Source: an uncultured Lachnospiraceae bacterium
GTDB lineage: Bacteria; Bacillota; Clostridia; Lachnospirales; Lachnospiraceae
Reading direction: 5' to 3'
Assembly (NCBI GenBank): GCA_905235745.1
Contig: CAJOMN010000003.1
Span: forward strand, 1-64,000
Length of the DNA stretch: 64,000 bases
The notes under the pieces are model-generated. The model was given only the letters and a program-made list of their open reading frames with translations, was not told the DNA's origin and did not search any database. The position numbers were made by a program, and so were the translations under genes. Below, in pieces: positions 9,223-17,024 of the stretch (the first letter of the stretch is position 1; each line of letters starts with the position of its first letter).

Positions 9223-10292
9223 TCGATCGATACGGTATTACCCACCGCGCTGACGCTTGCGAACGCTCCAGATATTATCGGCATCTGCGGAAACTGATGA
9301 CCTATATCCATGTCCATTATTATCGGAACATTGTATTTGCCGAGTATTCCGACAAACGCGTCATAATGATCAAAGTCCCCGAATGTATCATCAAAATGCA
9401 GCGGGCGTCCGATAAGAAATCCTTTTACGTTCTCAAACCATCCCGCGTTTTCCATCTGCCAGAGAGCCCGCCGCATCGACATTACCGACAGGTCGCAGCT
9501 TTCCAAGAACCATATGATCCCGTCATCCCTGTATCTTGATGCGAAATCAGAGACTTTATCAAATCTTGTCCCGATAAGATTAATGAGACAGTCAAGACAT
9601 CCTCCGGTAAGCCTTCCGGAAAAAGATGCCTTATCTGTTTCCGATGAACCGTTGTAGATGTATTGCTTATAGGGAATCACATAGAATTCATCCCCGGTCT
9701 TTTCGTTAACGAATCTGTCATAAACATCCGCTGTTTCCGGAACGGTCATATTCTGGCTGTCGGAGGCAAATATCTCCTTGTACCAGACATCATAATTGGA
9801 GACGGACGATCTTCTCCCGCAGAGGATATCAAAGGCATCATCAACGCATTTGTGGCGGTCGCGGGGGCTGAATTTGGATGCGCACACCGAGTAGATCGAA
9901 GCGGTATCGCATAATGTATTTAACAGAAAAGTAAGGTTAGTATTGTCGGAATAACCCATGAACCATTTCGGCGCGGCTTCTGCGATCCTGTCAAAGTCAA
10001 CATATGGCAGGATCTCGCACATGAGTTCTCCGCCGCCGCAAGATATTATCACATCGCTTCGGTCATTCACGAAGAAATCATTAACTTCTTGCGCACACTT
10101 TGCAGGAGTATTACTGATCCCAGTTCCGGAATCGCTGTAGCAATTAGATCCCAGAACGGTCTCATAGCCCTTGCTGCAAAACCACGAAAGAGCATCGTCA
10201 AAATCGGATCTGTACGGCTCAATTGCACACCCGAAACTCGGCGCGATAAATCCTATCCTTCCGTTGTCTTTGAGAATTTGCGGGTATCTCAT
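9195..10292 (-). CDS. S66-family LD-carboxypeptidase
   Basis: Peptidase S66 (LdcA/MccF-like) of 365 residues. These serine enzymes cut the L-D bond of murein tetrapeptides during recycling, or inactivate microcin-like compounds. Seen: the N-terminal GRIGFIAPS strand, the CGGGELMCEILPYVDF segment, and the nucleophile elbow MGYSDNT with Ser115. The family's C-terminal Glu/His partners probably lie in WFLESCD and MDMDIGHQFPQ. No signal peptide, so it acts in the cytoplasm. The RBS GGAGG lies just before the ATG, and a sigma-A-like promoter is visible at 10352-10380. Murein versus MccF-like role cannot be separated here. Confidence 0.88.
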   Translation of the reverse strand: MRYPQILKDNGRIGFIAPSFGCAIEPYRSDFDDALSWFCSKGYETVLGSNCYSDSGTGISNTPAKCAQEVNDFFVNDRSDVIISCGGGELMCEILPYVDFDRIAEAAPKWFMGYSDNTNLTFLLNTLCDTASIYSVCASKFSPRDRHKCVDDAFDILCGRRSSVSNYDVWYKEIFASDSQNMTVPETADVYDRFVNEKTGDEFYVIPYKQYIYNGSSETDKASFSGRLTGGCLDCLINLIGTRFDKVSDFASRYRDDGIIWFLESCDLSVMSMRRALWQMENAGWFENVKGFLIGRPLHFDDTFGDFDHYDAFVGILGKYNVPIIMDMDIGHQFPQMPIISGAFASVSAVGNTVSIDYDRTLWGV

Positions 10293-10351
10293 GCGCTACC
10301 TCCATGTGTCAAAAGGGACGGTTCTTTTTGTCACCTTTGATTCCGTATATA

Positions 10352-10380
10352 ATTGTATACAAGAGTGGGAATAAATACAA
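10352..10380 (-). promoter_or_regulatory. Sigma-A-like promoter for the S66 carboxypeptidase
   Basis: On the minus strand TTGTAT (10380-10375), a 17-base spacer and TACAAT (10357-10352), about 60 bases before the gene start. Found by eye from consensus match and spacing. Confidence 0.55.
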
Positions 10381-10424
10381 TTGAAAAGTGCAGGTATTAC
10401 AAATCAACAAGAGCCTACGGTACG

Positions 10425-10453
10425 TTGCGAGAGTGGCAAAAAGAGTGTACAAT
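10425..10453 (+). promoter_or_regulatory. Sigma-A-like promoter for the rpe-tarI-tarJ set
   Basis: TTGCGA at 10425-10430, a 17-base spacer, and TACAAT at 10448-10453, 46 bases before the epimerase start. It would drive 10500-13081. Recognised by eye only. Confidence 0.5.
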
Positions 10454-10499
10454 CAAACAAAAGATGTTCTCATTTGGCCGGAGAGAGGTAGGATAATCA

Positions 10500-11168
10500 A
10501 TGGAAATTGAACTTTGTGCATCAATGATGTGTGCCCATTACGGGAATCTCGAAAGAGAAGTAAGGGAACTTGAGGATGCGGGAATCGATTCGTTTCATAT
10601 CGACATCATGGACGGTCGTTATGTTCCGAACTTTGCCATGTCCCTTAATGATATGGCCTATATTGCATCGGCGACCAAAAAGCCTCTTGATGTTCATCTG
10701 ATGATCGAACACCCCAATAACAACATACACTTTTTCCTTGAAAAGCTTCGTCCGGGAGACACTGTTTACATTCATCCGGAAGCGGAGTATCATCCGTCAA
10801 CAACATTGCAGAAGATAATAAATGCGAAGATGGTTCCCGGAATTGCCATCAATCCGGGAACAAGTGTAGAGACAGTTGTTGAAATGCTCCAGATCGTCCA
10901 AAAAGTACTTGTCATGTCAGTTAACCCAGGAAACGCCGGACAGATGTATCTGCCGTATGTTTCCAAGAAATATGACAAGCTTCTGCCGCTACAGAAGGAG
11001 ATGGGATTTGATGCTTATTGGGATGGGGCATGCTCGGCTGATAAGATAACTGAATTTGCGCCGAAAGGCGTTAAAGGGTTCGTGCTCGGAACGACGCTTC
11101 TGTTCGGTAAGAAGAAACAATACAAGGATTCACTGCAGGAAATAAGAGATCTTGTAAGGGAGATGTAA
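10500..11168 (+). CDS. Ribulose-phosphate 3-epimerase family protein
   Basis: TIM-barrel epimerase of 222 residues interconverting ribulose-5-phosphate and xylulose-5-phosphate, or a close relative such as an allulose-6-phosphate epimerase. Metal ligands appear in FHIDIMDGRYVPN and DVHLMI, with MSVNPGNAGQ as the phosphate loop and YWDGACS at the place of the family VDGG motif. That last motif is divergent, so this may be a specialised paralogue. It leads a set with a TarI-like cytidylyltransferase and a TarJ-like dehydrogenase, where it would feed ribulose-5-phosphate into CDP-ribitol synthesis. RBS AGAGAGG precedes the ATG. Confidence 0.87.
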   Translation: MEIELCASMMCAHYGNLEREVRELEDAGIDSFHIDIMDGRYVPNFAMSLNDMAYIASATKKPLDVHLMIEHPNNNIHFFLEKLRPGDTVYIHPEAEYHPSTTLQKIINAKMVPGIAINPGTSVETVVEMLQIVQKVLVMSVNPGNAGQMYLPYVSKKYDKLLPLQKEMGFDAYWDGACSADKITEFAPKGVKGFVLGTTLLFGKKKQYKDSLQEIRDLVREM

Positions 11169-11220
11169 AGTTTCCCATGAAAATGGTGGAGAGCCTGAGT
11201 ACGATAAAGGATAACGGAAT

Positions 11221-11928
11221 ATGAATATTGCTCTGATTCTTTCCGGAGGTACGGGAACGAGACTTGGAGGAGATATCCCCAAGCAGTATATAAAAGTCAA
11301 AGGCAGAATGCTCATAGCATACTGCCTTAATATGTTTGCGTCTTATTCTGCGGTTGACGGGATATTTATCGTAGCATCGCCGGAGTGGAGAGATGAGATC
11401 TTAAATGAGTGTGAAAGGCTGGGAATTGAAAAGACGGCAATAACCGGTTTTTCCGATCCGGGCCAGACGCGGCAGCTGTCAATATTAAACGGACTCAGAG
11501 ATATTGATACATATGTAAAATCATTGGATATACCCGTTGATGACCCGGTGGTGATAATCCACGATGCCGCCCGTCCCAACCTGACGGCTGAGTATTTGGA
11601 CAGATGCCTTGATGCTTTAAAAGGGTGCGATGGTGTAATGCCGGCACTTCCGATGAAAGATACTGTTTATTACAGCAAAAACGGAGTGAAGGCAGACAGA
11701 CTGCTTGACAGAAGCTGTATCTTTGCAGGACAGGCACCGGAACTGTACAGACTGGGCAAATACCTTGAAGCAAATGAGAGGCTGCTGCCGGACGAAATAC
11801 TGAGGATCAACGGCTCAACGGAGCCTGCTGTCATGGCAGGACTGGATGTTGTGATGATCCCCGGCGATGAGAACAATTACAAGGTAACAACGCAAATGGA
11901 TATGGATCGGTTTGTGCAGGGGATCTAA
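11221..11928 (+). CDS. tarI: IspD/TarI-family cytidylyltransferase (copy 1)
   Basis: A 235-residue nucleotidyltransferase with LSGGTGTRLGGDIPKQY, HDAARPN and the C-terminal NYKVTTQMDMD signature. The fold is shared by IspD (CDP-methylerythritol) and TarI (CDP-ribitol). The neighbours, a ribulose-phosphate epimerase before it and a TarJ-like alcohol dehydrogenase after it, favour the ribitol-5-phosphate reaction. FAGQAPELY stands where IspD normally has QTPQ, which also argues against IspD. A second paralogue lies at 37396. Function inferred from context. Confidence 0.8.
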   Translation: MNIALILSGGTGTRLGGDIPKQYIKVKGRMLIAYCLNMFASYSAVDGIFIVASPEWRDEILNECERLGIEKTAITGFSDPGQTRQLSILNGLRDIDTYVKSLDIPVDDPVVIIHDAARPNLTAEYLDRCLDALKGCDGVMPALPMKDTVYYSKNGVKADRLLDRSCIFAGQAPELYRLGKYLEANERLLPDEILRINGSTEPAVMAGLDVVMIPGDENNYKVTTQMDMDRFVQGI

Positions 11929-11962
11929 TGAGCCGAAGTTCAAGGGAATAAAGGGTAAGACA

Positions 11963-13081
11963 ATGAAGGCGCTTGTACTTGAAAAAATCGGAAAACTCGA
12001 ATACAAAGAAATCGAGAAACCCGTTCCGCAAAAGGGAGAGGCATTGGTTGCTGTCAAGGCATGCGGAATATGCGGCTCTGATATTCCGAGGGCATACAGG
12101 GACGGGGCACACAAGATGCCGCTTATTATAGGACATGAGTTTTCGGGGTGTGTAGAAGCGGTCGGTGACGGAGTATCTTCTGCATGGATTGGAAAGCATG
12201 TGGGAGTGTTTCCGCTCATTCCGTGCAGGAAGTGTAAACCGTGCCTTAAAAGGCAGTATGAGATGTGCCGCCACTATGATTATCTCGGATCCAGAAGCAA
12301 CGGAGGGTTCGCGGAGTATGTGACTGTTCCGGAGTGGAACCTCATAGAGCTTCCGGAGGATGTTTCATATGAGGCAGCGGCAATGATCGAGCCGATGGCT
12401 GTTGCAGTTCATGCAATGAGGAGGTCTTTGACCGGTTCATCCGGGGCGGCGTATGAGCGGAGTGAATCAGGGTACGGTCTTAAAATTGCGGTATGCGGTC
12501 TTGGAACAATAGGGACATTTCTTGTGATGTTTCTGATCGACGCGGGATACACAGATATCCTCGTTATCGGAAACAAAGAATTTCAGAGAAATACGATGAA
12601 AGAACTGGGAATTCCCGACGGGAATTACTGCGACAGCAACAAAGAAGATGCATATGATTTTATTATGAAACATACAGACGGTGTGGGTGCGGATGTTTTC
12701 TTTGAATGCGTGGGAAGCAACGAGGTGGCAAGCCTTGCCGTAGAAGCCGCGGCACCGGCAGGCCGGGTATGCTTTGTAGGAAATCCTCACTCCGACATGA
12801 AATTTGACAAGGACGTTTATTGGAAAATTCTTCGGAACCAGTTAAGAATTACAGGAACGTGGAATGCGTCATTCTTGGGGAATAAGGATTACGATCTGTC
12901 TGCGGCTTTCAATGGAGAGGAAGATGACTGGAAATATGTCATAAAGCGCCTTGCAGCAGGCACTATAACACCTGAGAAGCTTATCACACAACAATACGAC
13001 CTCCAAGAGATCCGCAGAGGTTTTGAACTAATGCGGGATAAGACAGAGGATTATATAAAGGTTATGGCACTAGCTTTCTAA
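11963..13081 (+). CDS. tarJ: TarJ-like zinc alcohol dehydrogenase (ribulose-5-phosphate reductase)
   Basis: Medium-chain zinc dehydrogenase of 372 residues. Catalytic zinc region CGICGSDIPRAY and GHEFSG; structural zinc cysteines in CRKCKPCLKRQYEMC; nucleotide-binding CGLGTIGTF. Next to TarI this type reduces ribulose-5-phosphate to ribitol-5-phosphate with NADPH, giving the substrate of TarI. The ATG at 11963 matches the family start (MKALVLEKIGKLEYKE); the frame is open 17 codons further upstream, overlapping tarI, but those codons do not fit. Sorbitol- or threonine-dehydrogenase activity cannot be excluded from sequence alone. Confidence 0.82.
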   Translation: MKALVLEKIGKLEYKEIEKPVPQKGEALVAVKACGICGSDIPRAYRDGAHKMPLIIGHEFSGCVEAVGDGVSSAWIGKHVGVFPLIPCRKCKPCLKRQYEMCRHYDYLGSRSNGGFAEYVTVPEWNLIELPEDVSYEAAAMIEPMAVAVHAMRRSLTGSSGAAYERSESGYGLKIAVCGLGTIGTFLVMFLIDAGYTDILVIGNKEFQRNTMKELGIPDGNYCDSNKEDAYDFIMKHTDGVGADVFFECVGSNEVASLAVEAAAPAGRVCFVGNPHSDMKFDKDVYWKILRNQLRITGTWNASFLGNKDYDLSAAFNGEEDDWKYVIKRLAAGTITPEKLITQQYDLQEIRRGFELMRDKTEDYIKVMALAF

Positions 13082-13269
13082 ATGTGTTAGAATCATTTTA
13101 TAAGCGGATATATTTCATCTTTGGCAATCATTGCCGTCTATATTCTCATCTGAGTATTTTCTGAAATTCCTGCTTATAAATCCAATAAACAATAGGCAGG
13201 AACAATGATATACGGAATAGATGCTCTTTGTATCATACTCCTGCCGGCATAAACCGAAAGGAGATTAAT

Positions 13270-14064
13270 ATGAGCGAAACAAGAGTAATGAAAAGTTATG
13301 AGGAACTTGAGTTCAGAGATGATTTTATGTTCGGCAAGGTTATGGAGAACAGGGAACTGTGCAGGGAAGTGCTGGAATGCCTCTTACAGAAACCTGTTGG
13401 AGAACTTCAAGAGCTCCAAACCCAGAGGGAATTCAAGTTTACTTCAGATGGCAAGCCGATAAGAATTGATGTCTATAACGAGGACAATGTCGGAACAGTT
13501 TATGATGCGGAGATGCAAAACCTCAACAATCATAGTATTGAATGGCATGCACTACCGAAGAGAAGCAGATTCTATCAAGCTTCCATTGATATCGATTATA
13601 TGAACAAGGGGAATAGTTACGATTCCTTGCCGGATAGTAATATCATGTTTATCTGCACATTTGATCCGTTTAAAAAGGGTCTTTGCCAGTATACATTTAG
13701 GGAACGATGCGATGAGGATAATAACACGCTTTTTAATGATGGAACGGAAAAGCACTTCTATAATTGTTGCTATGAGGGTGAAGACATACCGGGTGATCTG
13801 AGGCAACTATATGAGTATATCAGGTCGGGAAGAGCGGGAAGTGAGCTTACTAGAAAGATTGACAATGCTGTAATTGAGGGACGTAGAAACGAGACTTGGA
13901 GGACACAGTATATGAAAGAACGGGTTATAATACAGGATGCAATCAGAGAAGAGCGAGAGGAAAAGGAAAAAGCACAAAAGCGTGCCGATGAAGCACAAAA
14001 GCGTGCCGATGAAGCCGAGGCAAGAATAAAGGTTCTTGAAGCTCAAATAGCTGCAAAATCATAG
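13270..14064 (+). CDS. Rpn/PD-(D/E)XK nuclease-family transposase-like protein
   Basis: A 265-residue member of the recombination-promoting nuclease family common in Clostridia. Seen: FRDDFMFGKVMENRELC at the start, a nuclease core with IDVYNEDNVGTVYDAEMQ (the expected D-x(n)-ExQ layout) and YQASIDIDYMNKG, then a charged coiled-coil tail. Family members promote RecA-independent DNA exchange and may help gene transfer. The ATG at 13270 follows AAAGGAG. The tail holds an exact 21-base tandem duplication, and a broken relative lies 650 bases downstream. The 188 bases before it hold no gene that I can see. Confidence 0.85.
   Translation: MSETRVMKSYEELEFRDDFMFGKVMENRELCREVLECLLQKPVGELQELQTQREFKFTSDGKPIRIDVYNEDNVGTVYDAEMQNLNNHSIEWHALPKRSRFYQASIDIDYMNKGNSYDSLPDSNIMFICTFDPFKKGLCQYTFRERCDEDNNTLFNDGTEKHFYNCCYEGEDIPGDLRQLYEYIRSGRAGSELTRKIDNAVIEGRRNETWRTQYMKERVIIQDAIREEREEKEKAQKRADEAQKRADEAEARIKVLEAQIAAKS
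13971..14012 (+). repeat. Exact tandem repeat, 2 x 21 bases, in the nuclease gene
   Basis: Positions 13971-13991 and 13992-14012 are identical. The unit is seven codons, encoding AQKRADE-type heptads, so it lengthens the C-terminal coiled coil by one heptad and keeps the frame. Confidence 0.95.
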
Positions 14065-14169
14065 ATATATTACAGAAAGAAAGCAACCTGTTAAAGATTC
14101 TCACGATTAATGCCGATATATATAAATGGATACCTTATATCAGCATGGAAGCGAAAATCAGGTAATTAC

Positions 14170-14197
14170 AGCTGTCGCTAAAATGCGGCAGCTTTCT
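14170..14197 (+). terminator. Probable intrinsic terminator after the nuclease gene
   Basis: Nine-pair stem 14170-14178 / 14185-14193 with one G-T pair, followed by TTTCTTTG. About 105 bases after the nuclease stop. Confidence 0.7.
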
Positions 14198-14280
14198 TTG
14201 TATAAACATAATGTTGTGCAAACAGTTAATAAAGTATACAATATAGTGTATAAGTATATACAATACAATAGCCCGAATCA

Positions 14281-14309
14281 TTGACATCGAACACATGTTC
14301 TGATACAAT
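14281..14309 (+). promoter_or_regulatory. Strong sigma-A promoter of a small gene
   Basis: TTGACA at 14281-14286, exactly 17 bases, TACAAT at 14304-14309. The leader that follows has small hairpins (TTACC/GGTAA near 14321-14336 and GGATG/CATCC near 14353-14365) and leads to a strong RBS at 14378-14385. Confidence 0.75.
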
Positions 14310-14392
14310 GATATTGGGCATTACCAAAACGGTAAGCGGTTCGCCTTTCAACGGATGTATCATCCGGACTTCCATTAGAAGGAGGTATTGGA

Positions 14393-14555
14393 ATGGAAAA
14401 TCTAGAGAAAGGTTCGATCAAGTAGTTTTGTGCTGATCTTAACAGCTCTTGGAACTGTAGCATCTGTCGCGGGAGTAATCCTAGCGATAGTGTTCAGGAT
14501 CCGGGACAAAAGAAATCATAAAATGAAAGAAAGCAACCGCCTAGCTAAGGATTAG
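14393..14555 (+). pseudogene. Small single-helix membrane peptide, frameshifted
   Basis: AGAAGGAGG precedes an ATG at 14393 that reads MENLEKGSIK and stops at 14423-14425. One base later in frame (from 14424) the sequence reads a 34-residue hydrophobic helix with a basic end: SFVLILTALG, then TVASVAGVILAIVF, then RIRDKRNHK, stopping at 14553-14555 inside a strong terminator hairpin. Promoter, leader, RBS, peptide and terminator form a complete small transcription unit. It resembles the layout of type I toxin or small membrane peptide genes, but no family is recognised. Either a one-base frameshift killed it, or the hydrophobic part is made by recoding or by a start at GTG 14430. Confidence 0.5.
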
Positions 14556-14568
14556 GTTGCTTTCTTTG
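14526..14568 (+). terminator. Intrinsic terminator of the small peptide unit
   Basis: Perfect 13-bp stem 14526-14538 / 14555-14567 with a 16-base loop; the 3' arm itself ends in TTTCTTT. Part of the 5' arm sequence also occurs at about 14074-14088 after the nuclease gene. Confidence 0.85.
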
Positions 14569-14691
14569 CAACTATAAACCAAGGCGAACCGTTTGCTTTA
14601 CGATAGTGCCTTTTTGATTATTATAATAACGACTGTTGACGGAAATGTCAATATCCGCTTTACAGCGAAAATCATATAATCAGCACCTTGA

Positions 14692-14925
14692 CAGTTTCAT
14701 ACTTTACATCAGGATTCATATAAGAAGCCGCCGTATCTTGTTGAATATGACGCAGCAATAGAAGAGGCAAGAGCAAAAGGTGAAGCAGAAAGAAGGGCAG
14801 AAGGAGAAGCAAAAGAAGAGGCTGAGCGTGACAGACTCCAGTCTAGGAATCGGACACTCCAGTCCGAAAACGACATGCTTCGTGCTAAAGCCGAAGAGCT
14901 GGAGAAAAAGTGCGCTGTGGTATAA
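14692..14925 (+). pseudogene. C-terminal remnant of a second Rpn-like nuclease
   Basis: An open frame without a start, ending in TAA at 14923-14925. It reads KPPYLVEYDAAIEEARAKG, a charged EAERRAEGEAKEEAERD stretch and RAKAEELEKK, i.e. the coiled-coil tail expected at the end of an Rpn-type protein. The nuclease core is missing. Its own terminator follows. Together with the intact gene at 13270 this indicates repeated insertion and decay here. Confidence 0.65.
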
Positions 14926-14940
14926 AAGATAGTCTATAAT

Positions 14941-14989
14941 ACAGAGTCCCGATGAAAGGTGTGAAAAGCTACATCGGGATTCTGTTTTT
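14941..14989 (+). terminator. Intrinsic terminator after the nuclease remnant
   Basis: Fourteen-pair stem 14941-14954 / 14972-14985 with one G-T pair, followed by TTTTTG. Confidence 0.85.
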
Positions 14990-15069
14990 GACAGCAAAAT
15001 CATTTTGACAGACAAATAGCAAAAGATATTTCTACGACACTACCCAAAAATGGAATGAGGATTATATCT

Positions 15070-15390
15070 ATGGATTATCTCGGAAAGATTTCAAATATAT
15101 TTGGAAAACCTGAAGATAAAGCCAAGTATCTTGGGGCGTTTGAGGAGTTGGTATCAGATGACATTAGGGATTATATTGTCCGGAACGACAAGCTCTTTTC
15201 TTTTTATAATGAAGTAATAAAAAGAGCTATCGAGGAGTCAGGATATAACAAATCAAATTTTGAGCCCCTTTTCTTTAAATATGTAAATGATGAAAACCTA
15301 GAAGATCAGTTTAAGAATCAACATGAAATGGAGAATCAAAAAATAATGGAGTGCATGAAGGGATTGTATAATAGTCGATATATAAAGTAA
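15070..15390 (+). CDS. Small hypothetical protein, 106 residues
   Basis: No family recognised. A soluble, acidic, helix-rich product beginning MDYLGKISNIFGKPEDKAKYL, with no membrane segment or metal motif. GAGG at 15057-15060 supports the ATG at 15070; an ATG at 15055 lacks an RBS. It stands alone between a decayed nuclease gene and a truncated IS630 transposase on the opposite strand, which suggests an accessory or orphaned gene. Confidence 0.55.
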   Translation: MDYLGKISNIFGKPEDKAKYLGAFEELVSDDIRDYIVRNDKLFSFYNEVIKRAIEESGYNKSNFEPLFFKYVNDENLEDQFKNQHEMENQKIMECMKGLYNSRYIK

Positions 15391-15410
15391 AATGATAAGA
15401 GACAGACGTA

Positions 15411-15731
15411 TTCTATCAATATTGCTTCTGTGCGACCATCTACCTTACGTCTTGCCTAGTCGGAATTAACGCTGCGCTTTCTGGCAAGTGCGGAATCGAT
15501 TCCGCCTTCCGAAAAGTTTTTTACAAGTGTTGAAATTGTTGTCTTACTTACTCCGTAAGCATCAACACCGTGATCATATGGCGTAGCATGTGGATGATCT
15601 TCATCCAATGCAGTTAGAACGCGGCAACGATTAGCGATAGTTTGATTGGTATCCTTCTTCTTGATGATACCTTTCAGATGTTTAGCATCGGTATCTGATA
15701 ATTGAACATGATTCTTCTTCGGACGAACCAT
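15411..15731 (-). pseudogene. IS630-family transposase, N-terminal fragment
   Basis: On the minus strand an ATG at 15731 behind CGGAGG reads MVRPKKNHVQLSDTDAKHLK and then a helix-turn-helix (YGVSKTTISTLVKNFSEGGI), the DNA-binding start of IS630-type transposases. A TAG at 15458-15456 stops it after 91 residues, but the same frame continues as ARRKVDGRTEAILIE, a recognisable continuation, to about 15411. The DDE catalytic domain is missing. It is therefore a remnant with one nonsense codon and a lost 3' part, at the left edge of the glycan island. Confidence 0.8.
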
Positions 15732-15879
15732 TGAACAACCTCCGTATATACTGTCTACACCTGCAATTACTGTATAATACAGGCTATATATTAGTTCAAT
15801 TACCAATATGCCATACACTAGAACCAAAAAAGGCGTTAGAGACCCCTTTGAATAGAAGAAAGAGTTGTTGTGACAGCAT

Positions 15880-17022
15880 ATGATATCCTTAGCAATCCCA
15901 GATCTATCCGGTAACGAACGAAAATACTTAAATGAATGCATAGACACCACCTTTGTATCCTCTGTTGGCCCTTTTGTAGAGAGACTGGAGAAGATGGTAG
16001 CTGAAATTGCTGGGTGCAAGTGTGGCGTAGCAACATCATCCGGCACAACCGGACTTCACACTGCACTAGTGAGTTATGGCATAGGCAGAGATGATCTGGT
16101 TATCATCCCGTCGTTTACGTTTATTGCTACAGCAAATGCGATATCCCATTGCGGTGCTGTTCCGTGGCTTATGGATATCGATCCTGTCACATGGACACTA
16201 AGTGCCAATCAACTGCGAACTGAATTGTATGACAATACAGAAACACAAGACGGCCAGCTGATACATAAAGGAACCGGTAGAAGAGTAGCTGCCATAATGC
16301 CTGTATATACACTGGGAAACATCCCTGACATGGATTCTATAGTGAATATCTCCAGAGATTATAATCTTCCTGTTATAGCTGATGCTGCTGCAGCAATCGG
16401 AGCGGAATACAAAGGTAAAAAAGTAGGAGAATTGGCGGACTGCACTGTTTTCTCATTTAATGGGAACAAAACGGTTACATCCGGTGGTGGCGGAGCCATG
16501 GTAACCGACAATGAAGAAATAGCGAAAAGAGGAAAGCATATATCCACTACAGCTCGAATCAGTACGGAATATGACTTTGACATGGTTGGATACAACTATC
16601 GAATGACTAATATACAGGCTGCAATTGGCTGTGCTCAGTTGGAACGGGTAGAAGAATTCGTTAATAAGAAAAGGCACATTAGAGAGACTTACAATAGTCT
16701 GCTATCAGAATGTGATGGTGTGAGTCTCTTTCCGGAACTTGAGAATACAAGATCATCCTGTTGGTTTTCTGGGGTTGTGATCCCGGATGGCAATCCGGAC
16801 AAACTCCGTGAAATATGTGTAATTCTTAAAGAAAAAGGCATCGAAGCCAGAACCTTTTGGAAGCCTATACATCTACAGAAACCATATGAACATGCTATAT
16901 GCGCAAAAACTCTTGAACAAACTGAAAACGTTTGGGACAAGATTCTGACACTTCCGTGCTCTACAAGTATTACGGATGAAGAGATAGAAATAGTTACGAA
17001 CACACTAAAGGAGCTTCTTTGA
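15880..17022 (+). CDS. legC: LegC-type PLP aminotransferase
   Basis: DegT/DnrJ/EryC1/StrS-family sugar aminotransferase of 380 residues. Seen: MISLAIPDLSGNERKYL, SSGTTGLHTAL for phosphate binding, and the PLP lysine in FSFNGNKTVTSGGGGAM. In the legionaminic acid pathway LegC adds the 4-amino group to the 4-keto-6-deoxy sugar nucleotide made by LegB (found at 20925). It opens a run of seven tightly packed pathway genes. The ATG at 15880 matches the family start, although no strong RBS is visible. The next gene starts five bases or less from this stop. Confidence 0.9.
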   Translation: MISLAIPDLSGNERKYLNECIDTTFVSSVGPFVERLEKMVAEIAGCKCGVATSSGTTGLHTALVSYGIGRDDLVIIPSFTFIATANAISHCGAVPWLMDIDPVTWTLSANQLRTELYDNTETQDGQLIHKGTGRRVAAIMPVYTLGNIPDMDSIVNISRDYNLPVIADAAAAIGAEYKGKKVGELADCTVFSFNGNKTVTSGGGGAMVTDNEEIAKRGKHISTTARISTEYDFDMVGYNYRMTNIQAAIGCAQLERVEEFVNKKRHIRETYNSLLSECDGVSLFPELENTRSSCWFSGVVIPDGNPDKLREICVILKEKGIEARTFWKPIHLQKPYEHAICAKTLEQTENVWDKILTLPCSTSITDEEIEIVTNTLKELL

Positions 17023-17024
17023 TC

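Noticed and set aside
11221-11928. IspD of the isoprenoid pathway
   Set aside because: Possible by fold, but the epimerase and TarJ-like neighbours and the altered QTPQ region favour a TarI role.
11912-11962. Upstream in-frame start of the TarJ-like gene
   Set aside because: It overlaps tarI, and the added residues do not match the dehydrogenase start; ATG 11963 does.
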